NCBI GenBank assembly: GCA_016717655.1
Contig: JADKFC010000030.1
Location: 62,001-126,000, forward strand
DNA length: 64,000 nucleotides
Source of the DNA: Saprospiraceae bacterium
GTDB taxonomy: Bacteria > Bacteroidota > Bacteroidia > Chitinophagales > Saprospiraceae
Direction of reading: 5' to 3'
Of the stretch, positions 34,918 through 46,495 are shown piece by piece. Made by a program: the position numbers and the translations under genes. Below the pieces are notes generated by a model. It was given only the letters and a program-made list of their open reading frames with translations. It did not search any database and had not been told where the DNA came from. Within the stretch, counting starts at the first letter, position 1; the number at the start of each line of letters is the position of its first letter.

Positions 34918-35895
34918 ATGAGTATCCTTAATGAACCCCTTTTAAAAGACAATCCCAACCGTTTTGTACTTTTTCCGATTGAACACAATGACATCTGGAA
35001 GTTTTACAAAATATCAGAGGCCAGTTTCTGGACAGCTGAGGAGATTGATCTGGTTCAGGATCTCACCGATTGGGAAAATAAGTTGACCGACGACGAGAGA
35101 TTTTTCATCAAACACGTATTGGCTTTTTTTGCTGCTTCAGATGGCATTGTAAATGAAAATCTGGCTGAAAACATGGTCAGAGAGGTTCAGTATACCGAAG
35201 CAAAGTTTTTCTATGGCTTCCAGATCATGATGGAAAACATCCACTCAGAAACGTATTCCCTATTAATTGACACCTACATTAAAGATCCAAAAGAAAAAGA
35301 TTATTTATTTCATGCCATCGACAATGTTCCATGTGTAAAGAAAAAGGCAGATTGGGCACTAAGATGGATTTCAAATGGCAGTTTTCAGGAAAGGTTGATT
35401 GCCTTTGCTGCTGTTGAGGGCATCTTTTTTTCAGGATCCTTTTGTTCTATCTTTTGGATGAAGAAACGCGGTTTGATGCCGGGTTTAACCTTTAGCAATG
35501 AACTGATTAGCAGAGATGAAGGCTTGCACTGTGATTTCGCCTGTCTGCTTTACAATGAACACATCGTTAACAAACTTCCGGTAGAACAGGTTCGCAGCAT
35601 CATTGCAGACGCCGTTGCCATTGAAAAGGAATTTGTGGTCGACGCCATTCCGGTTGCCTTATTGGGTATGAATGCGGATGAGATGTGTAAATACATAGAA
35701 TTTGTTGCGGACCGACTGCTTAGCACGTTGGGCGCAGGTAAAATATACAATGTTGAAAACCCTTTCCCATGGATGGATATGATTTCTATTCAAGGCAAGA
35801 CCAACTTTTTTGAAAAACGTGTTGGCGATTATCAAAAAGCAGGGATCATGGCTGAAAAGGCGAAACAGGTTTTCTCGTTGGATGAAGACTTTTAA
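34918..35895 (+). CDS. nrdB: Ribonucleotide reductase class I, beta (radical) subunit
   Basis: NrdB houses the di-metal centre and tyrosyl radical used to make deoxyribonucleotides. The metal ligands fit in DLTDWENKLTDDERFF, MMENIHSETYSLL, AAVEGIFFSGSF and SRDEGLHCDFA. Length 325 is normal. It lies 60 bp upstream of nrdA on the same strand. Confidence 0.96.
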   Translation: MSILNEPLLKDNPNRFVLFPIEHNDIWKFYKISEASFWTAEEIDLVQDLTDWENKLTDDERFFIKHVLAFFAASDGIVNENLAENMVREVQYTEAKFFYGFQIMMENIHSETYSLLIDTYIKDPKEKDYLFHAIDNVPCVKKKADWALRWISNGSFQERLIAFAAVEGIFFSGSFCSIFWMKKRGLMPGLTFSNELISRDEGLHCDFACLLYNEHIVNKLPVEQVRSIIADAVAIEKEFVVDAIPVALLGMNADEMCKYIEFVADRLLSTLGAGKIYNVENPFPWMDMISIQGKTNFFEKRVGDYQKAGIMAEKAKQVFSLDEDF

Positions 35896-35955
35896 TTCCA
35901 GCCTAATCGACTAGGCGAAAACTACATTTTATCACCCCATTATTAATTCATACCC

Positions 35956-38358
35956 ATGCAAGTATTAAAAAGAAGCGGCAAGCTGGAAGCCGTAAGTTTT
36001 GACAAAGTCACTGCAAGAGTCCGAAAACTATGTTACGGCCTCAACGAAAGGTTCGTAGAGCCACTCGAGATTGCAAAAAAAGTAATTCAAGGCTTATATA
36101 ATGGTGTTGCAACCACAGAGTTAGACAACTTAGCTGCTGAAACGGCGGCAGCCATGGCTATTAAGCATCCAGATTATGCAATTCTGGCAGCCCGAATTGC
36201 AGTAAGTAACTTGCACAAAAACACCGACAAGTCCTTCTCCCGCACCATGGAGAAGTTGTACAACTATATAGATCCCAAAACCAGTCAAAAAGCCGGCCTC
36301 ATCAGTGATGAAACCATTGCGGTTGTCAGACAATATGGAGAAATCCTTGACAGTGCCATCATTTATGACCGCGATTATAATTTTGATTATTTTGGTTTTA
36401 AAACCTTGGAAAGAAGCTACCTGCTTCGCACCTATGGTCAAGTAGTAGAGCGTCCTCAACACATGTTGATGAGAACTTCTATAGGGATTCATGGCGTTGA
36501 TCTTGAAAGTGCCATCGAAACCTACAATCTGATGAGCGAAAAGTGGTTTATTCACGCCACTCCCACCCTATTCAATGCAGGTACACCTAAACCTCAATTG
36601 AGTTCTTGTTTCCTTCTGACCATGACAGAAGACAGTATCTCCGGAATTTTTGAAACATTGAGCAGGTGTGCCAAAATTTCACAAAGTGCTGGAGGAATTG
36701 GCCTTTCCATCCATAATGTAAGGGCTCAGGGTTCTTACATCAAAGGTACCGGTGGCACCAGTAATGGCATTATTCCGATGCTCAAAGTTTTCAACGATAC
36801 GGCCCGATACGTAGATCAGGGTGGTGGCAAGCGCAAGGGAGCCTTTGCCGTATATCTTGAACCCTGGCATGCTGATATCGTTGACTTCCTGGACCTTAAA
36901 AAGAACCACGGTAAAGAAGAAATGCGAGCAAGAGATCTGTTTTATGCTCTCTGGATTTCAGATTTATTTATGAAGCGGGTAAAAGAAGATGGTGTATGGT
37001 CTTTGTTCTGTCCGAATGAAGCACCGGGTCTTCCGGAAGTCTATGGCGATGAGTTTGAAGCCCTTTATACCCAATACGAAAGAGAAGGACGTGCCCGTCA
37101 AACCGTAAAAGCCCAGGAGTTGTGGTTTGCAAGACTGGATTCCCAAATGGAAACAGGTGCGCCTTGTATCCTGTATAAGGACGCAGCCAATAAAAAAATC
37201 CAACCAGAAAAATCTGGGTACCATCAAATCCAGCAACCTGTGTACAGAAATCATGGAATATACAAGCGCCGATGAGGTAGCAGTATGTAATCTGGCTTCT
37301 ATAGCACTGCCAAGATTTGTTGACCCAGTAACCAAATTATTTGATTTCGAAAAACTGCACGAGATTACAAAAGTGGTAACACGTAACCTCAACAAAGTTA
37401 TCGATATCAACTACTACCCTATTGAAGAAGCGCGCAATTCCAATATGCGTCACCGACCCATTGGCATTGGTGTACAGGACTGGCCGACGCGTTTATGATG
37501 ATGCGTTTACCGTTTGACAGCGACGAAGCAGCACAACTCAACAAAGATATATTTGAAACCATCTACCATGCTTCACTGACCGAATCGTGTGTAATTGCAG
37601 CCAAAGACGGAGCTTATTCTACCTTCCAGGGATCACCTGCCAGCGAAGGAACGCTTCAGTTTGACATGTGGGGCGTAACACCATCAACCCGTTATGACTG
37701 GGATGGATTGAAGGCCAGAATCAAAGAAAAGGGAATCCGAAACTCCCTCTTACTTGCACCTATGCCAACGGCAAGTACCTCTCAAATTTTAGGCAATAAT
37801 GAATGTTTTGAGCCTTATACCAGCAACCTGTACACAAGAAGAACCCTCAGTGGTGAGTTTATTGTTGTCAATAAGCACTTGCTGCAGGACCTGGTTGAAA
37901 GAGGACTCTGGTGCGAGGAACTTAAGCAGATTCTCATGGCCAGCAATGGCTCTATCCAACACATCCAGGGAATACCACAGGATCTGAAAGACTTGTATAA
38001 AACTGCTTATGAGATAAGCCAGAAATCCATCATCAACATGGCAGCAGACAGAGGCGCGTTCATCTGTCAGAGCCAAAGCCTCAACCTCTTCGTAGAAAAT
38101 GCCAACTATGGTAAAATGAGCTCAATGCACTTTTATTCATGGGAAAAAGGATTAAAAACAGGCATGTACTACCTAAGGAGTAAAGCAGCTGTAGACCCAA
38201 TTAAATTTACACTGGACACGGAGCACCAAAGAATCCAGGCCAAAGCAGAAACCCTCGTTCCTTCCATCGAACAAGGAGTTATGGACGTCAAGGTAGAAGA
38301 GGTGCCTGAAGGATGGACATGTACCATGGAAGATGGCTGCCTTATGTGCGGTTCATAA
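35956..38358 (+). CDS. nrdA: Ribonucleotide reductase class I, alpha (catalytic) subunit, two frame breaks
   Basis: Residues 1-95 are an ATP-cone (LKRSGKLEAVSFDKVTARVRKL), the allosteric switch for overall activity. Catalytic cysteines appear in PQLSSCFLLT, EVAVCNLASIALP and NNECFEPYTSNLYTRR, and the C-terminal redox pair in CLMCGS. The frame leaves register at the A7 run 37192-37198 (one A too many: AANKK continues as SNQKNLGTIKSSNLC) and returns at the GG at 37477-37478 (one G missing: GIGVQ continues as GLADAFMMMRLP). Corrected length is ~800 residues, as expected. Confidence 0.95.
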
Positions 38359-38370
38359 GTTGGGCTTTGT

Positions 38371-38622
38371 TCAATTGAGAATTATGGATTTTCAATTACG
38401 AATTGAGAATTACGAATTACGGATTTTCAATTGCGAATTACGGATTGAGAATTACGGATTTTCAATTACGAATTGAGAATTACGGATTACGGATTTTCAA
38501 TTGCGAATTACGGATTGAGAATTACGGATTGAGAATTGCGGATTGAGAATTGCGGATTTTCAATTACGAATTGAGAATTGAGAATTACGGATTTCCAATT
38601 ACGGATTACGAATGGGTAATTA
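38371..38622. repeat. AATT-rich tandem repeat array just after nrdA
   Basis: Short units of the kind AATTGAGAATTACGGATTTTC are strung together. A higher-order 70-bp unit is duplicated at 38391-38460 and 38461-38530 with a single difference. Many units are self-complementary around AATT. No coding potential. Replication slippage or a Bacteroidota intergenic repeat family are both possible. Confidence 0.8.
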
Positions 38623-38692
38623 AAAAATGTTACACATCGGGTACAACAAATTTCGTTATCACAGATTCTGGATGCACACCTCATTTTGTATT

Positions 38693-39754
38693 TTATTTTT
38701 TCGCAGTTAGTGTGGTAAGGTAATTAAACGCTTCTTCCAAATTTTCGAATTGTTCGGTGATTTCACCGGTTTGATTAACGATCAGATAGGTGGGATATGA
38801 AAATACAAAGGTGCTAAAGTTGGAATTGGGCCCATTGGCTATCCATTGTGTCCATGGTAACGGGTGTTTTATTAAATATTGCTGCCATTTTTGATCTTTC
38901 ATATCTACCGAGATTCCAATCACCTGGATGCTGGCTTCGTTCAACAAAGTCAATTTTTCTTTTATTTTTTGATGGTCTTTTAAGCATGGTGGACATGATG
39001 TAAACCAGATGTCTATCAGGTTGAGGCTTCTGAGATGGTCTTCAATATCTACTTTCTCTAAATTTTGGTCACTTAATTGAAACTCTGTTATTTTTCTACT
39101 ATTCAATTTTAACGATTGCCGTAATTTCTCATGGATCGATGTGAGGTGTGATTTTACTATTTCATTTTGACCAGAAACCAATTGCACTAAATCAAATATT
39201 TTTTTTGTGTCTTTCGAATTCTGGATTCTATATAAAGAGGTCAGTTCATTAGAAAATGGATGGTCAAAAAATTCTAATATTCCTGACAACAAAAGTGAAT
39301 CCACAATAGAAGCACTGAGAGAGTCCTTCATCATTTCTCTTACCTTAAACAACAAATCGTTCGTTTGATAGTAGAAGGGACAGTTGTAAACGGTATCAAA
39401 ATCAAGTTCCTCACTCAATTCTGCTTTAATTAATATATCATTGCCCTGAAGCCAGAAGTCATTCCGTGATATAATTTTACCCTTACTCATAGTAATCAGT
39501 TGATAGCAATCATCCCAAAATTTATCACTGGTATAAACGAGGGTATCCTCCCAATCTTTAAAATCGCTATCTTCTATTGTACCGATTTTGCTAAAAATGA
39601 CCTCATCGATTGGACTCTTACTTTTGATGACTATTTTGATTTTACTGGAATCCTCAGAAGATTTTTTTTCTACCCAACATGCTTTCACATCCATCATAAA
39701 GATCAAAAAGAAGATCCCTGCCACGATAAATTTCACATTCTGATTAATTTTCAT
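38693..39754 (-). CDS. Exported thioredoxin-like (TlpA/redoxin-type) protein
   Basis: A signal or anchor segment (VKFIVAGIFFLIFMMDVKAC) begins the protein. The first ~210 residues are an unrecognised domain and the last ~130 are a thioredoxin fold with FTSCPPCLKDH in place of WCxxC, followed by VIGISVDMKDQKWQQYL and the cis-proline region FSYPTYLIVNQTGEI. It would reduce or isomerise disulfides outside the inner membrane. A longer frame opens with GTG 39790; ATG 39754 gives the better signal peptide. Confidence 0.82.
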   Translation of the reverse strand: MKINQNVKFIVAGIFFLIFMMDVKACWVEKKSSEDSSKIKIVIKSKSPIDEVIFSKIGTIEDSDFKDWEDTLVYTSDKFWDDCYQLITMSKGKIISRNDFWLQGNDILIKAELSEELDFDTVYNCPFYYQTNDLLFKVREMMKDSLSASIVDSLLLSGILEFFDHPFSNELTSLYRIQNSKDTKKIFDLVQLVSGQNEIVKSHLTSIHEKLRQSLKLNSRKITEFQLSDQNLEKVDIEDHLRSLNLIDIWFTSCPPCLKDHQKIKEKLTLLNEASIQVIGISVDMKDQKWQQYLIKHPLPWTQWIANGPNSNFSTFVFSYPTYLIVNQTGEITEQFENLEEAFNYLTTLTAKK

Positions 39755-39893
39755 ATTTCGGCTATTAATGTACATCCAATCAATCAACACTATAATATAT
39801 ATTTTTATCTATCACAATACCTTGATTTTACCTGACAAAGGAATAATTGTGTATATGATTAATTTCATAATATAGGAAATTGAGTGTTTAATC

Positions 39894-40541
39894 TCATTCA
39901 GTAATTTCCAATGATGTAATCGTATTTAAGGTTCTTTGCTCATAGTGGGCAGTAACTACCTTGCCATTCAAAGCTACTAATTCAGCGGTAATAAAGAAGC
40001 TGAACTTTTCTGTTATTTCTTCCTCGGTAGTAATGTAAATTTCACCAGGCAAGTCGCCTGTTGTTTCTTCGGCTGCATTGCTAAGTACTCCGGTAATTCT
40101 TTTCAGGTCGTCGTTTTGAAAGACGGTGTCATCCTGTAGAAGGATGCCTTTATCCAAATATTCAATTTCTATAAGGGAATTGATCAAATCACTATGGTAC
40201 TCAAAGCTCACATATTTGCCAACAGCATTGGTCAGATCCTGGGAGTCAATGTTTTGCAATTCTTCCAAATTGACAGAAAAATATTCGCTGAATCCCCGTT
40301 CGGGAAACTCTATGTAAAGCGTAAAAAAGGGATAACCACTGTCTTCTATACTCTTGAGTAGGCCGAGTTCTTTTATCCCTGCTTCCGTACTTGATTTTTT
40401 CGCTTGCTGCGTTTCATCGTTGAGCTTAACAGTATTCACATTGTTTTCCATCGGAGTAGATGGTTTGCATGCAGAAAGCCCCAGTTGCAAGCAAATTGAA
40501 AAAACAATAAATAGTGATTTTTTGTACTTGGTGATGATCAT
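39894..40541 (-). CDS. Unknown lipoprotein
   Basis: From ATG 40541 a lipoprotein signal reads FIVFSICLQLGLSAC. The mature ~185 residues are acidic with beta-strand-like segments (YPFFTLYIEFPERGFSEYFSVNLEEL, GKYVSFEYHSDL). I do not recognise the family. The frame extends to ATG 40616, but that start would put a second hydrophobic stretch in front of the lipobox. Confidence 0.65.
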   Translation of the reverse strand: MIITKYKKSLFIVFSICLQLGLSACKPSTPMENNVNTVKLNDETQQAKKSSTEAGIKELGLLKSIEDSGYPFFTLYIEFPERGFSEYFSVNLEELQNIDSQDLTNAVGKYVSFEYHSDLINSLIEIEYLDKGILLQDDTVFQNDDLKRITGVLSNAAEETTGDLPGEIYITTEEEITEKFSFFITAELVALNGKVVTAHYEQRTLNTITSLEITE

Positions 40542-40616
40542 TTGTATTGATATGATTGCAAATAAAAAATTGATATAAACCATGATGGATCTCGACTCAA
40601 GTTGCCCCGAAATCAT

Positions 40617-41106
40617 TTTTTTAGATCCAACTGGCTCGAAATCATTTTAACTTTTTTGAATAAAGCTAACACGTGTAAGTTCGATTTTGCTTCCTTAAAC
40701 TCTCTATATTACGGTGGCTCCTTTGCTGCTTTATGTTCCTATATTTAACGCCTCTAGTTCACTATAATGGAAGTAAAGGTAGCAAAAATACCAGTATCAA
40801 CTTCTTCCATATATACTGGATTAGACGCAAAAGTTAAGTGTGCAAAAGAAATCTATTTACAGCAGTAACCAGGCAGGATATTTAAATATTATTTTACCGA
40901 CAAGTTAATACGGTTTTTATTACCGTACTCAAAGACAATCACTTATACCATGTTAACACCTTTGTCCCGATATCCTAATCCAAAAATGGAAGGGCTTCAA
41001 TTCAGAATCCATTGAATTGCTTAATCCCCTTTTTCAAAAAGTGTTAAAACAGTCAAAGATCATATCAATTGTGAATACCGGATCGTTTTGTTTGAAACTT
41101 TGATCC
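40617..41106. other. Intergenic stretch without a supported gene
   Basis: It starts within a 12-bp direct repeat CGAAATCATTTT (40608-40619 and 40637-40648). It holds only short frames, the best a 33-codon ATG frame at 40767-40868 that I do not accept as a gene. No RNA gene or terminator seen. Confidence 0.4.
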
Positions 41107-41797
41107 ATGAATCGTAAATATAGCATCCTTTTTCCTCCTTTTCTGTTCTTTCCTTCTTAATGCTCAGGACAAAAAACCAAACAGCTGGGGCCTAGAGGCA
41201 GTAACCACGTTCACAAAATGGTATTGGTCGCCCATTGGAAATGAGCTACCAGGTCAACAATTGGAATTACCCGTTGTAAAATACCGCCAGGGTTTTGGAC
41301 TTTCTCTAAGGAAAAGACTTCCACTTACACAATCTATTAACTTTAATGTCAATTTAGGCTGGAATCAAAACAAAACAGCCTTAAAAACGAACGGGCCTTT
41401 ATTGGTCTTGATAAACAATCAGCCAACTTATATCCAATTGGACTATATCGACTATCGTTTTCAGCAAATTTATTTATTGCCTACACTCTCCTACTCTCTT
41501 TTTAAAGGGCTCGAGGCGGAGGGTGGCATCTATATTTCTCATGCTTATGAAAGTATGGAATACAAATTGGGAACATTTGCAGACTGGGCTAATTCACCGG
41601 GATTTCAACAGAATTGGGATTACGGACTATCTGGAGGACTTACCTTTTCCATTCATTCCTTTTATTTGAGAACCGCATTTCAATATGGTCTTAAAAATCA
41701 GGAGGAATTCAGTATTACCGATGCCAATGGACTATCTTTGGGAAAATCATCTCTACACTATCATTATCTGACAGCAGGATTGGGCTATTATTTTTAA
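41107..41797 (+). CDS. Small outer-membrane beta-barrel protein, frame broken in the signal peptide
   Basis: From ATG 41107 the frame reads MNRKYSILFPPF and soon stops. Shifting one base after the TTTTT stretch gives a normal signal peptide (ILFLLFCSFLLNAQ) and continues DKKPNSWGLEAVTTFTKWYWSP into the long downstream frame. One extra C at 41134-41135 explains it. The mature part has about ten amphipathic beta strands and ends ...YHYLTAGLGYYF, a typical barrel C-terminus with terminal phenylalanine. Function unknown. Confidence 0.7.
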
Positions 41798-42064
41798 ACT
41801 ACTGGAAAACTGGAGAATATTCTATTTCGTGCTTATTAATGAATGAATTTTAGTTTTACTCCCGTAATAAAAATTTTAAATACCTGTTAATCAAACCATT
41901 ATGCTGCATTTTTGAGAAATTTCATAGCGTGTGGGTACTGAAAAGAAACAACTTCCATCCTCTCTCCTTAAAAAGCATGTATTTTCAACCTGATTGAGAT
42001 AACCTAATATTTTGCATCTAAAGTAAAAATAGTATTTTCACTTCATATTCATCCTTGAATAGAA

Positions 42065-45000
42065 ATGAAAATTTGGATAAAAAATCATTCTAAGCAATTT
42101 TACATCCTAATTGTTTGCTATTTGATTTTGTTTATTAACAGAATCCAAAGCCAAACCATTTATGGAATTACAGGAGGATCCGGAGTCGGTTTTCTGACAG
42201 AGATTACCATTATCAATGGACAATGTAATGTTTCCACGGTTGGCCCCTTGGTGGATATAGCGAGTGGGCTGCCGATCTTGTTTCATGATTTAGCCATTTG
42301 TCCGGATGGTACTTTGTACGCTCAGGGAATGGGTCTTTTATACAGCATAGATCCTAGTAATGGTCTGTGTACACCACTATTTCCAACAAATGTTTTTAAC
42401 ATTAATGGGCTAACATGTTCCCCCGATAATATTTTATATGGCGTTTCCAACAATCCATTACCCCATAGTTTGATTGAAATTGACCCTTCTTCTTCGAGTT
42501 CCACCAATTTAGGTCCCCTAAATTTTTGGGCCGGTGGCGACCTTGTTTTTTTTAATGATCAACTCTATTGCGTTTCCGATGATGGTCTTTTTATTGTAAA
42601 CACAGGTAATCCTCAATCAAGCACCTTTGTTTTTCATTGTGGCAACTATCCCGCTTTAACAGTTTTGCCCGGTTATTGTAATTCAATGTTGGCCTCTGAC
42701 CTAGATGGACAGTTTTTTCAAATCAATCCAGACACCCAGGAGGAAAATTTGTTGTGCAGTCCTGGACAATATATGTTTGATTTTACCAGTTTAGCTGAAT
42801 TTGACCCGGCAACCCAATGCCCATTCATCATCGACCTTGATGATGACAATAGTTCCGGTGCAGATGAATACGATTTTAACGGACCTGTTTATAATTGTAA
42901 CACATCGGACGGAATACCCATCTGTGATCAGGATGTGAAAATAATGTCCGACATTAAAATTTTATCTATTACCATTTCTATTGAAGATGGTATATTGGAC
43001 GGTCTCGCAGAGTATCTCAAATTTGAGGGCAATGTGCCTTTTATTAGTGTTTCCGGATCCGGAAGTCAGTCCATCACATTGACCAATACAGGAACGCTAC
43101 CATTTCAGTTTTGAAAATGCGTTGAGATCAATTCTTTATTATAATGATGCCGACCCTCTTACGCCCGGGCTACGGACTATCAAAGTTGTGGGTATCAACC
43201 TTTTGGGCACATCGTCCAATGATGCGTTTGCCTTCCTTGAAGTACAAAACCTATCTAAACTGGAAGTTGACCTTGGTCCTGACACCACGCTTTGTCAGGG
43301 AATTACATACTTATTAGACGCATTTTATCCTGGTGCAACTTATCAGTGGAATACCGGAGAAACCAATTCTTTTGTTTTTGTTACTGAGCCTGGACTTTAT
43401 GCCGTTACTGTTAGTCACCCTGAAAGATGTCCAGGTCAAGACGAGGTGGAAATAGATTTTATACCCTCTGCTATCACTGCCTTAAAATTACCTACAGTTG
43501 TATGTGAAGGAGATAGTGTTGAAATCAAAATCAACTCCGAATTATCAGACCCTTTTAACATGATTTTACAATCATCATCGGGCCAAAACTGGATACTTAC
43601 CCAGATTGAAAGTGGTCATCATTTTAAGTTTCAAGCCACTCAAAACCAAATTATAAGTGTTCTTTCCATAACGAGTGAGGAAACACCTTGTGCATTACCT
43701 GAATTACCTGCTTACCAGGTCCGCGTGGAGGCAAAGGATACCCTTTACAATCGATACAACTTTTGTGCTGGTGACAGCATATGGCTTTTAAATCAATGGC
43801 ACCATTCATCTGATACCCTGCAACAATCATTGAAAAATAAATTTGGGTGTGATAGTTTAATTTTTTCTTTTTTACATCGCATAGATAATGATACACTCCT
43901 AACCCAGGTTTTTACTTGTGTACCTGGAGAAGCAGGGATTACCTATGTTTCAACTATGAGCCCTGAAGGTTGTCCCATTGTAAATGCAATGGAGGCCGTT
44001 TTAGCATTGTCAGATACACTTAAACTATTTACAACAACATGCAAATTATCTGAGTCTGGGGTCTTTGAAACCACCTACACAAATGCAGCAGGTTGTGATT
44101 CCATTGTCGTTGAAAATAAAGTTTATCAAAATGACTTAATAACATATGTAAGTCAAACTACCTGCCTTGCATCAGACACCCAGACCGTTACAATTCCACT
44201 TGTCAGCCATTTAGGCTGCGATTCTATTGTAGTGTTTCAGAAACTATTTAAACCTGCAGACACAACCCACTTAACCTATTTTACATGCGATCCCCTAATT
44301 GCCGGTACTAACACAAACCATACCACAAACCAATATGGATGTGACAGTACTGTGATTGAAACCACTTTATTAATTACTGTTGACACTACCCGATTACGAC
44401 ACACCACTTGTGAAATTTCAGAGGCGGGCACCTTCATTCATATTTATCCATCCTTTTATGGTTGTGATTCTGTGGTGGTAGATGAAATCAATTTTATCAA
44501 GTCGGATACAACCCTGATTCAAAAGTACTCATGTCTTTATTCAGAACTTGGAAATGACACCCTATACACGACCTCCTTTTTGGGTTGTGATTCTGTTATT
44601 GTCATTCAGGTTGATTATTTGGTACCTGATACAATTACGGCTTCTCAATTGAGTTGTGATTCTGCCCTGGTTGGTACATTTATTATGAATGATGTTTCTA
44701 AGGAAGGCTGTGATTCAATCACCAAACTATCAATAAACTATTATTTACCTGATACCAATTATATTTATAGAACAAGTTGTAATGCAAATGAAGCAGGGGT
44801 GTTTGAGAATCATTACACAACATCAATAGGTTGCGATTCGATCGTCATTGTTCGCATAGACAAATTGAGAAGTGATACCACATTTTTGGAACATGTAACT
44901 TGTAATTTAGATGAAGCCGGCCTGTTTACTTATTTTCTCGTCAATCAATGGGGCTGTGATTCTACGGTATATGAGGATATTAAATGGGTAAGTGCGGATA

Positions 45001-45665
45001 CCCTCAAAATATATGAAAAACGATGTGACATTGTTACAGATAGTGCATTTCAACATTTATATGTCAATCATTCGGGCTGCGATTCTATAGTACAAATATT
45101 TTGGGAAGCTCTGCCCAATAATTATACCCAGGTAATTGATACCATCTGTAATTTACAAGATACTTCTGCTATAGAGCTTATATTAACCAATTCTTACGGC
45201 TGTGATTCAATTGTCAATATACGTTTTGTGTATAAGAGGGATCTTACGCTCTTGCCAGAAATATTGACTTGTGACTCCATTTTTAAAGATACGGTTTATT
45301 TTTTACTGGAAAATAGGTTGGGTTGTGATAGCCTGGTGGTTCAACCTTATAAGAGAAAGACTGCCGAAGAATGCAAAAAAGCTTACAATCTAATTTTGCC
45401 AAATATTATTTACCCCGGTTCTTCAGATCAGGGTACCTTTCATATCACGTCTGCTTCGGATTTGTTTATTAAGGAATTCAGGATTTACGACCGATGGGGC
45501 AATTTGATGTATCATAAAAAAGACGAACCTCTTCAACTTCACCAGGGCTGGAACGGTACATTTAATGGCATCCCGGTTGTTGATGGTGTTTACGCCTACT
45601 TTATTCAGGTATTATGGGATGGATATATTTTTAAGTACAGCGGCGATATTACCGTTGTTAAATAA
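42065..45665 (+). CDS. Giant secreted GCDS-repeat protein with type B (CHU_C/gliding) sorting domain, frame broken once
   Basis: A signal peptide (FYILIVCYLILFINRIQSQ) is followed by a propeller-like N-terminal region (ICPDGTLYAQG, CSPDNILYGVS). About twelve ~45-residue repeats follow, each with an early Cys, an EAG-like turn and the hallmark GCDS[I/T/V]V. The C-terminus is the gliding-motility type sorting domain (FRIYDRWGNLMYH ... GWNGTFNG ... VVDGVYAYFIQV). The frame stops at 43114 after TLPFQF and resumes as FENALRSILYYNDADPLTPG: one T too many in T4 at 43109-43112. Intact length ~1200. Likely a surface adhesin or filament component. Confidence 0.85.
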
Positions 45666-45686
45666 AACAAGTTTGATCTTGTGGCA

Positions 45687-46353
45687 TTAACAGGAAAGAT
45701 AGACCGATACAAAATGAAAAACGGTTCCGCCCAACACCAGCACATGCCAAACTGAATGATAGTAAAGTTTATGGTCTTTTAAATAAAAGTAAACACCTGT
45801 CATATAAGATATCCCCAACAACTATCCAGACAATGACAGAACCCGGCATTGCCAGCCAAAGAGGTTTGATGACAAAAACCAACATCCAGCCCAAGGCCAC
45901 ATAACTTGCCACCGAAAGCCATTCCCATTTATCAAAAAAGAAAATTTTATAAATGATACCCATAAAAACAATGGACCACATGATGCTTAAAAAGATGGTA
46001 GATAATTGTTCTGGTAAATAGCGAATCATCAACGGTGTATAGGTACCAGCTATCAAAAAATAAATACTAATGTGGTCCAGCTTGCGCATCAGAACCTTGG
46101 TTTTAGGCGACTTGACATAATGATAAGTAGAAGAAAAAGTATAAACCAGTAACATGCCCAAGCCAAAAACAAGGATGCCATAGAAGTATTGCATTTGACC
46201 GGGCTGATATGCCTTCCATAAAGCAAAAGGGGTGGCAAAAACACAAAACAGCAAACCTAGGGCATGCGTAACAGTATTAGCCATTTCTTCCTCATGGCTT
46301 TGTGCCCTGTTTTTGGACATGTTGTCTATTGAGGGAAGCTTCTTTTTTGACAT
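45687..46353 (-). CDS. Haemolysin III / PAQR-family membrane protein, frame broken near the C-terminus
   Basis: Seven membrane segments are expected for this family. Conserved motifs are SHEEEMANTVTHALG, STYHYV, KLDHISIYFLIAGTYTP and, after correcting the frame, YYHSVWHVLVLGGTVFHF, which carries the last metal-binding histidines. The given frame ends at 45769 with LYDRCLLLFKRP. One G too many in the C4/G4 run at 45813-45816 explains the loss; the restored frame (GISYMTGVYFYLKDHKLYYH) ends at 45687. ATG 46320 is an alternative start. Confidence 0.88.
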
Positions 46354-46357
46354 GGTG

Positions 46358-46365
46358 CAAAATTA
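46358..46365 (-). promoter_or_regulatory. -7 element (TAATTTTG) for the PAQR gene
   Basis: It fits TAnnTTTG and ends 4 bases before ATG 46353: either a leaderless mRNA or use of the later ATG at 46320. Confidence 0.5.
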
Positions 46366-46473
46366 ATCCAATAATTCCGGCTGAGGTCCAGGTTTTTTGT
46401 TATTAAAAACCCAATGAAATGATAAATGACTGCCAATGTAACCCAGGTCACTTCTCGAAAGCCAGTGCCATTG

Positions 46474-46481
46474 TATCTTTG
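46474..46481 (+). promoter_or_regulatory. -7 element (TATCTTTG) for the rhodanese gene
   Basis: TATCTTTGC lies 14 bases before ATG 46496. Confidence 0.55.
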
Positions 46482-46495
46482 CAAAAAATTATTCT

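Noticed and set aside
37190..37480. Programmed frameshifting or an intein/intron in nrdA
   Set aside because: No slippery heptamer with a structured stimulator was seen, no sequence is inserted, and two opposite single-base changes fit errors better.
38371..38622. Repeat array as a CRISPR
   Set aside because: Units are contiguous and degenerate with no unique spacers of constant length, and no cas genes are nearby.
40767..40868. 33-codon ATG frame (MEVKVAKIPV...)
   Set aside because: Too short, no promoter or homology that I can recognise, and no neighbour supports it.
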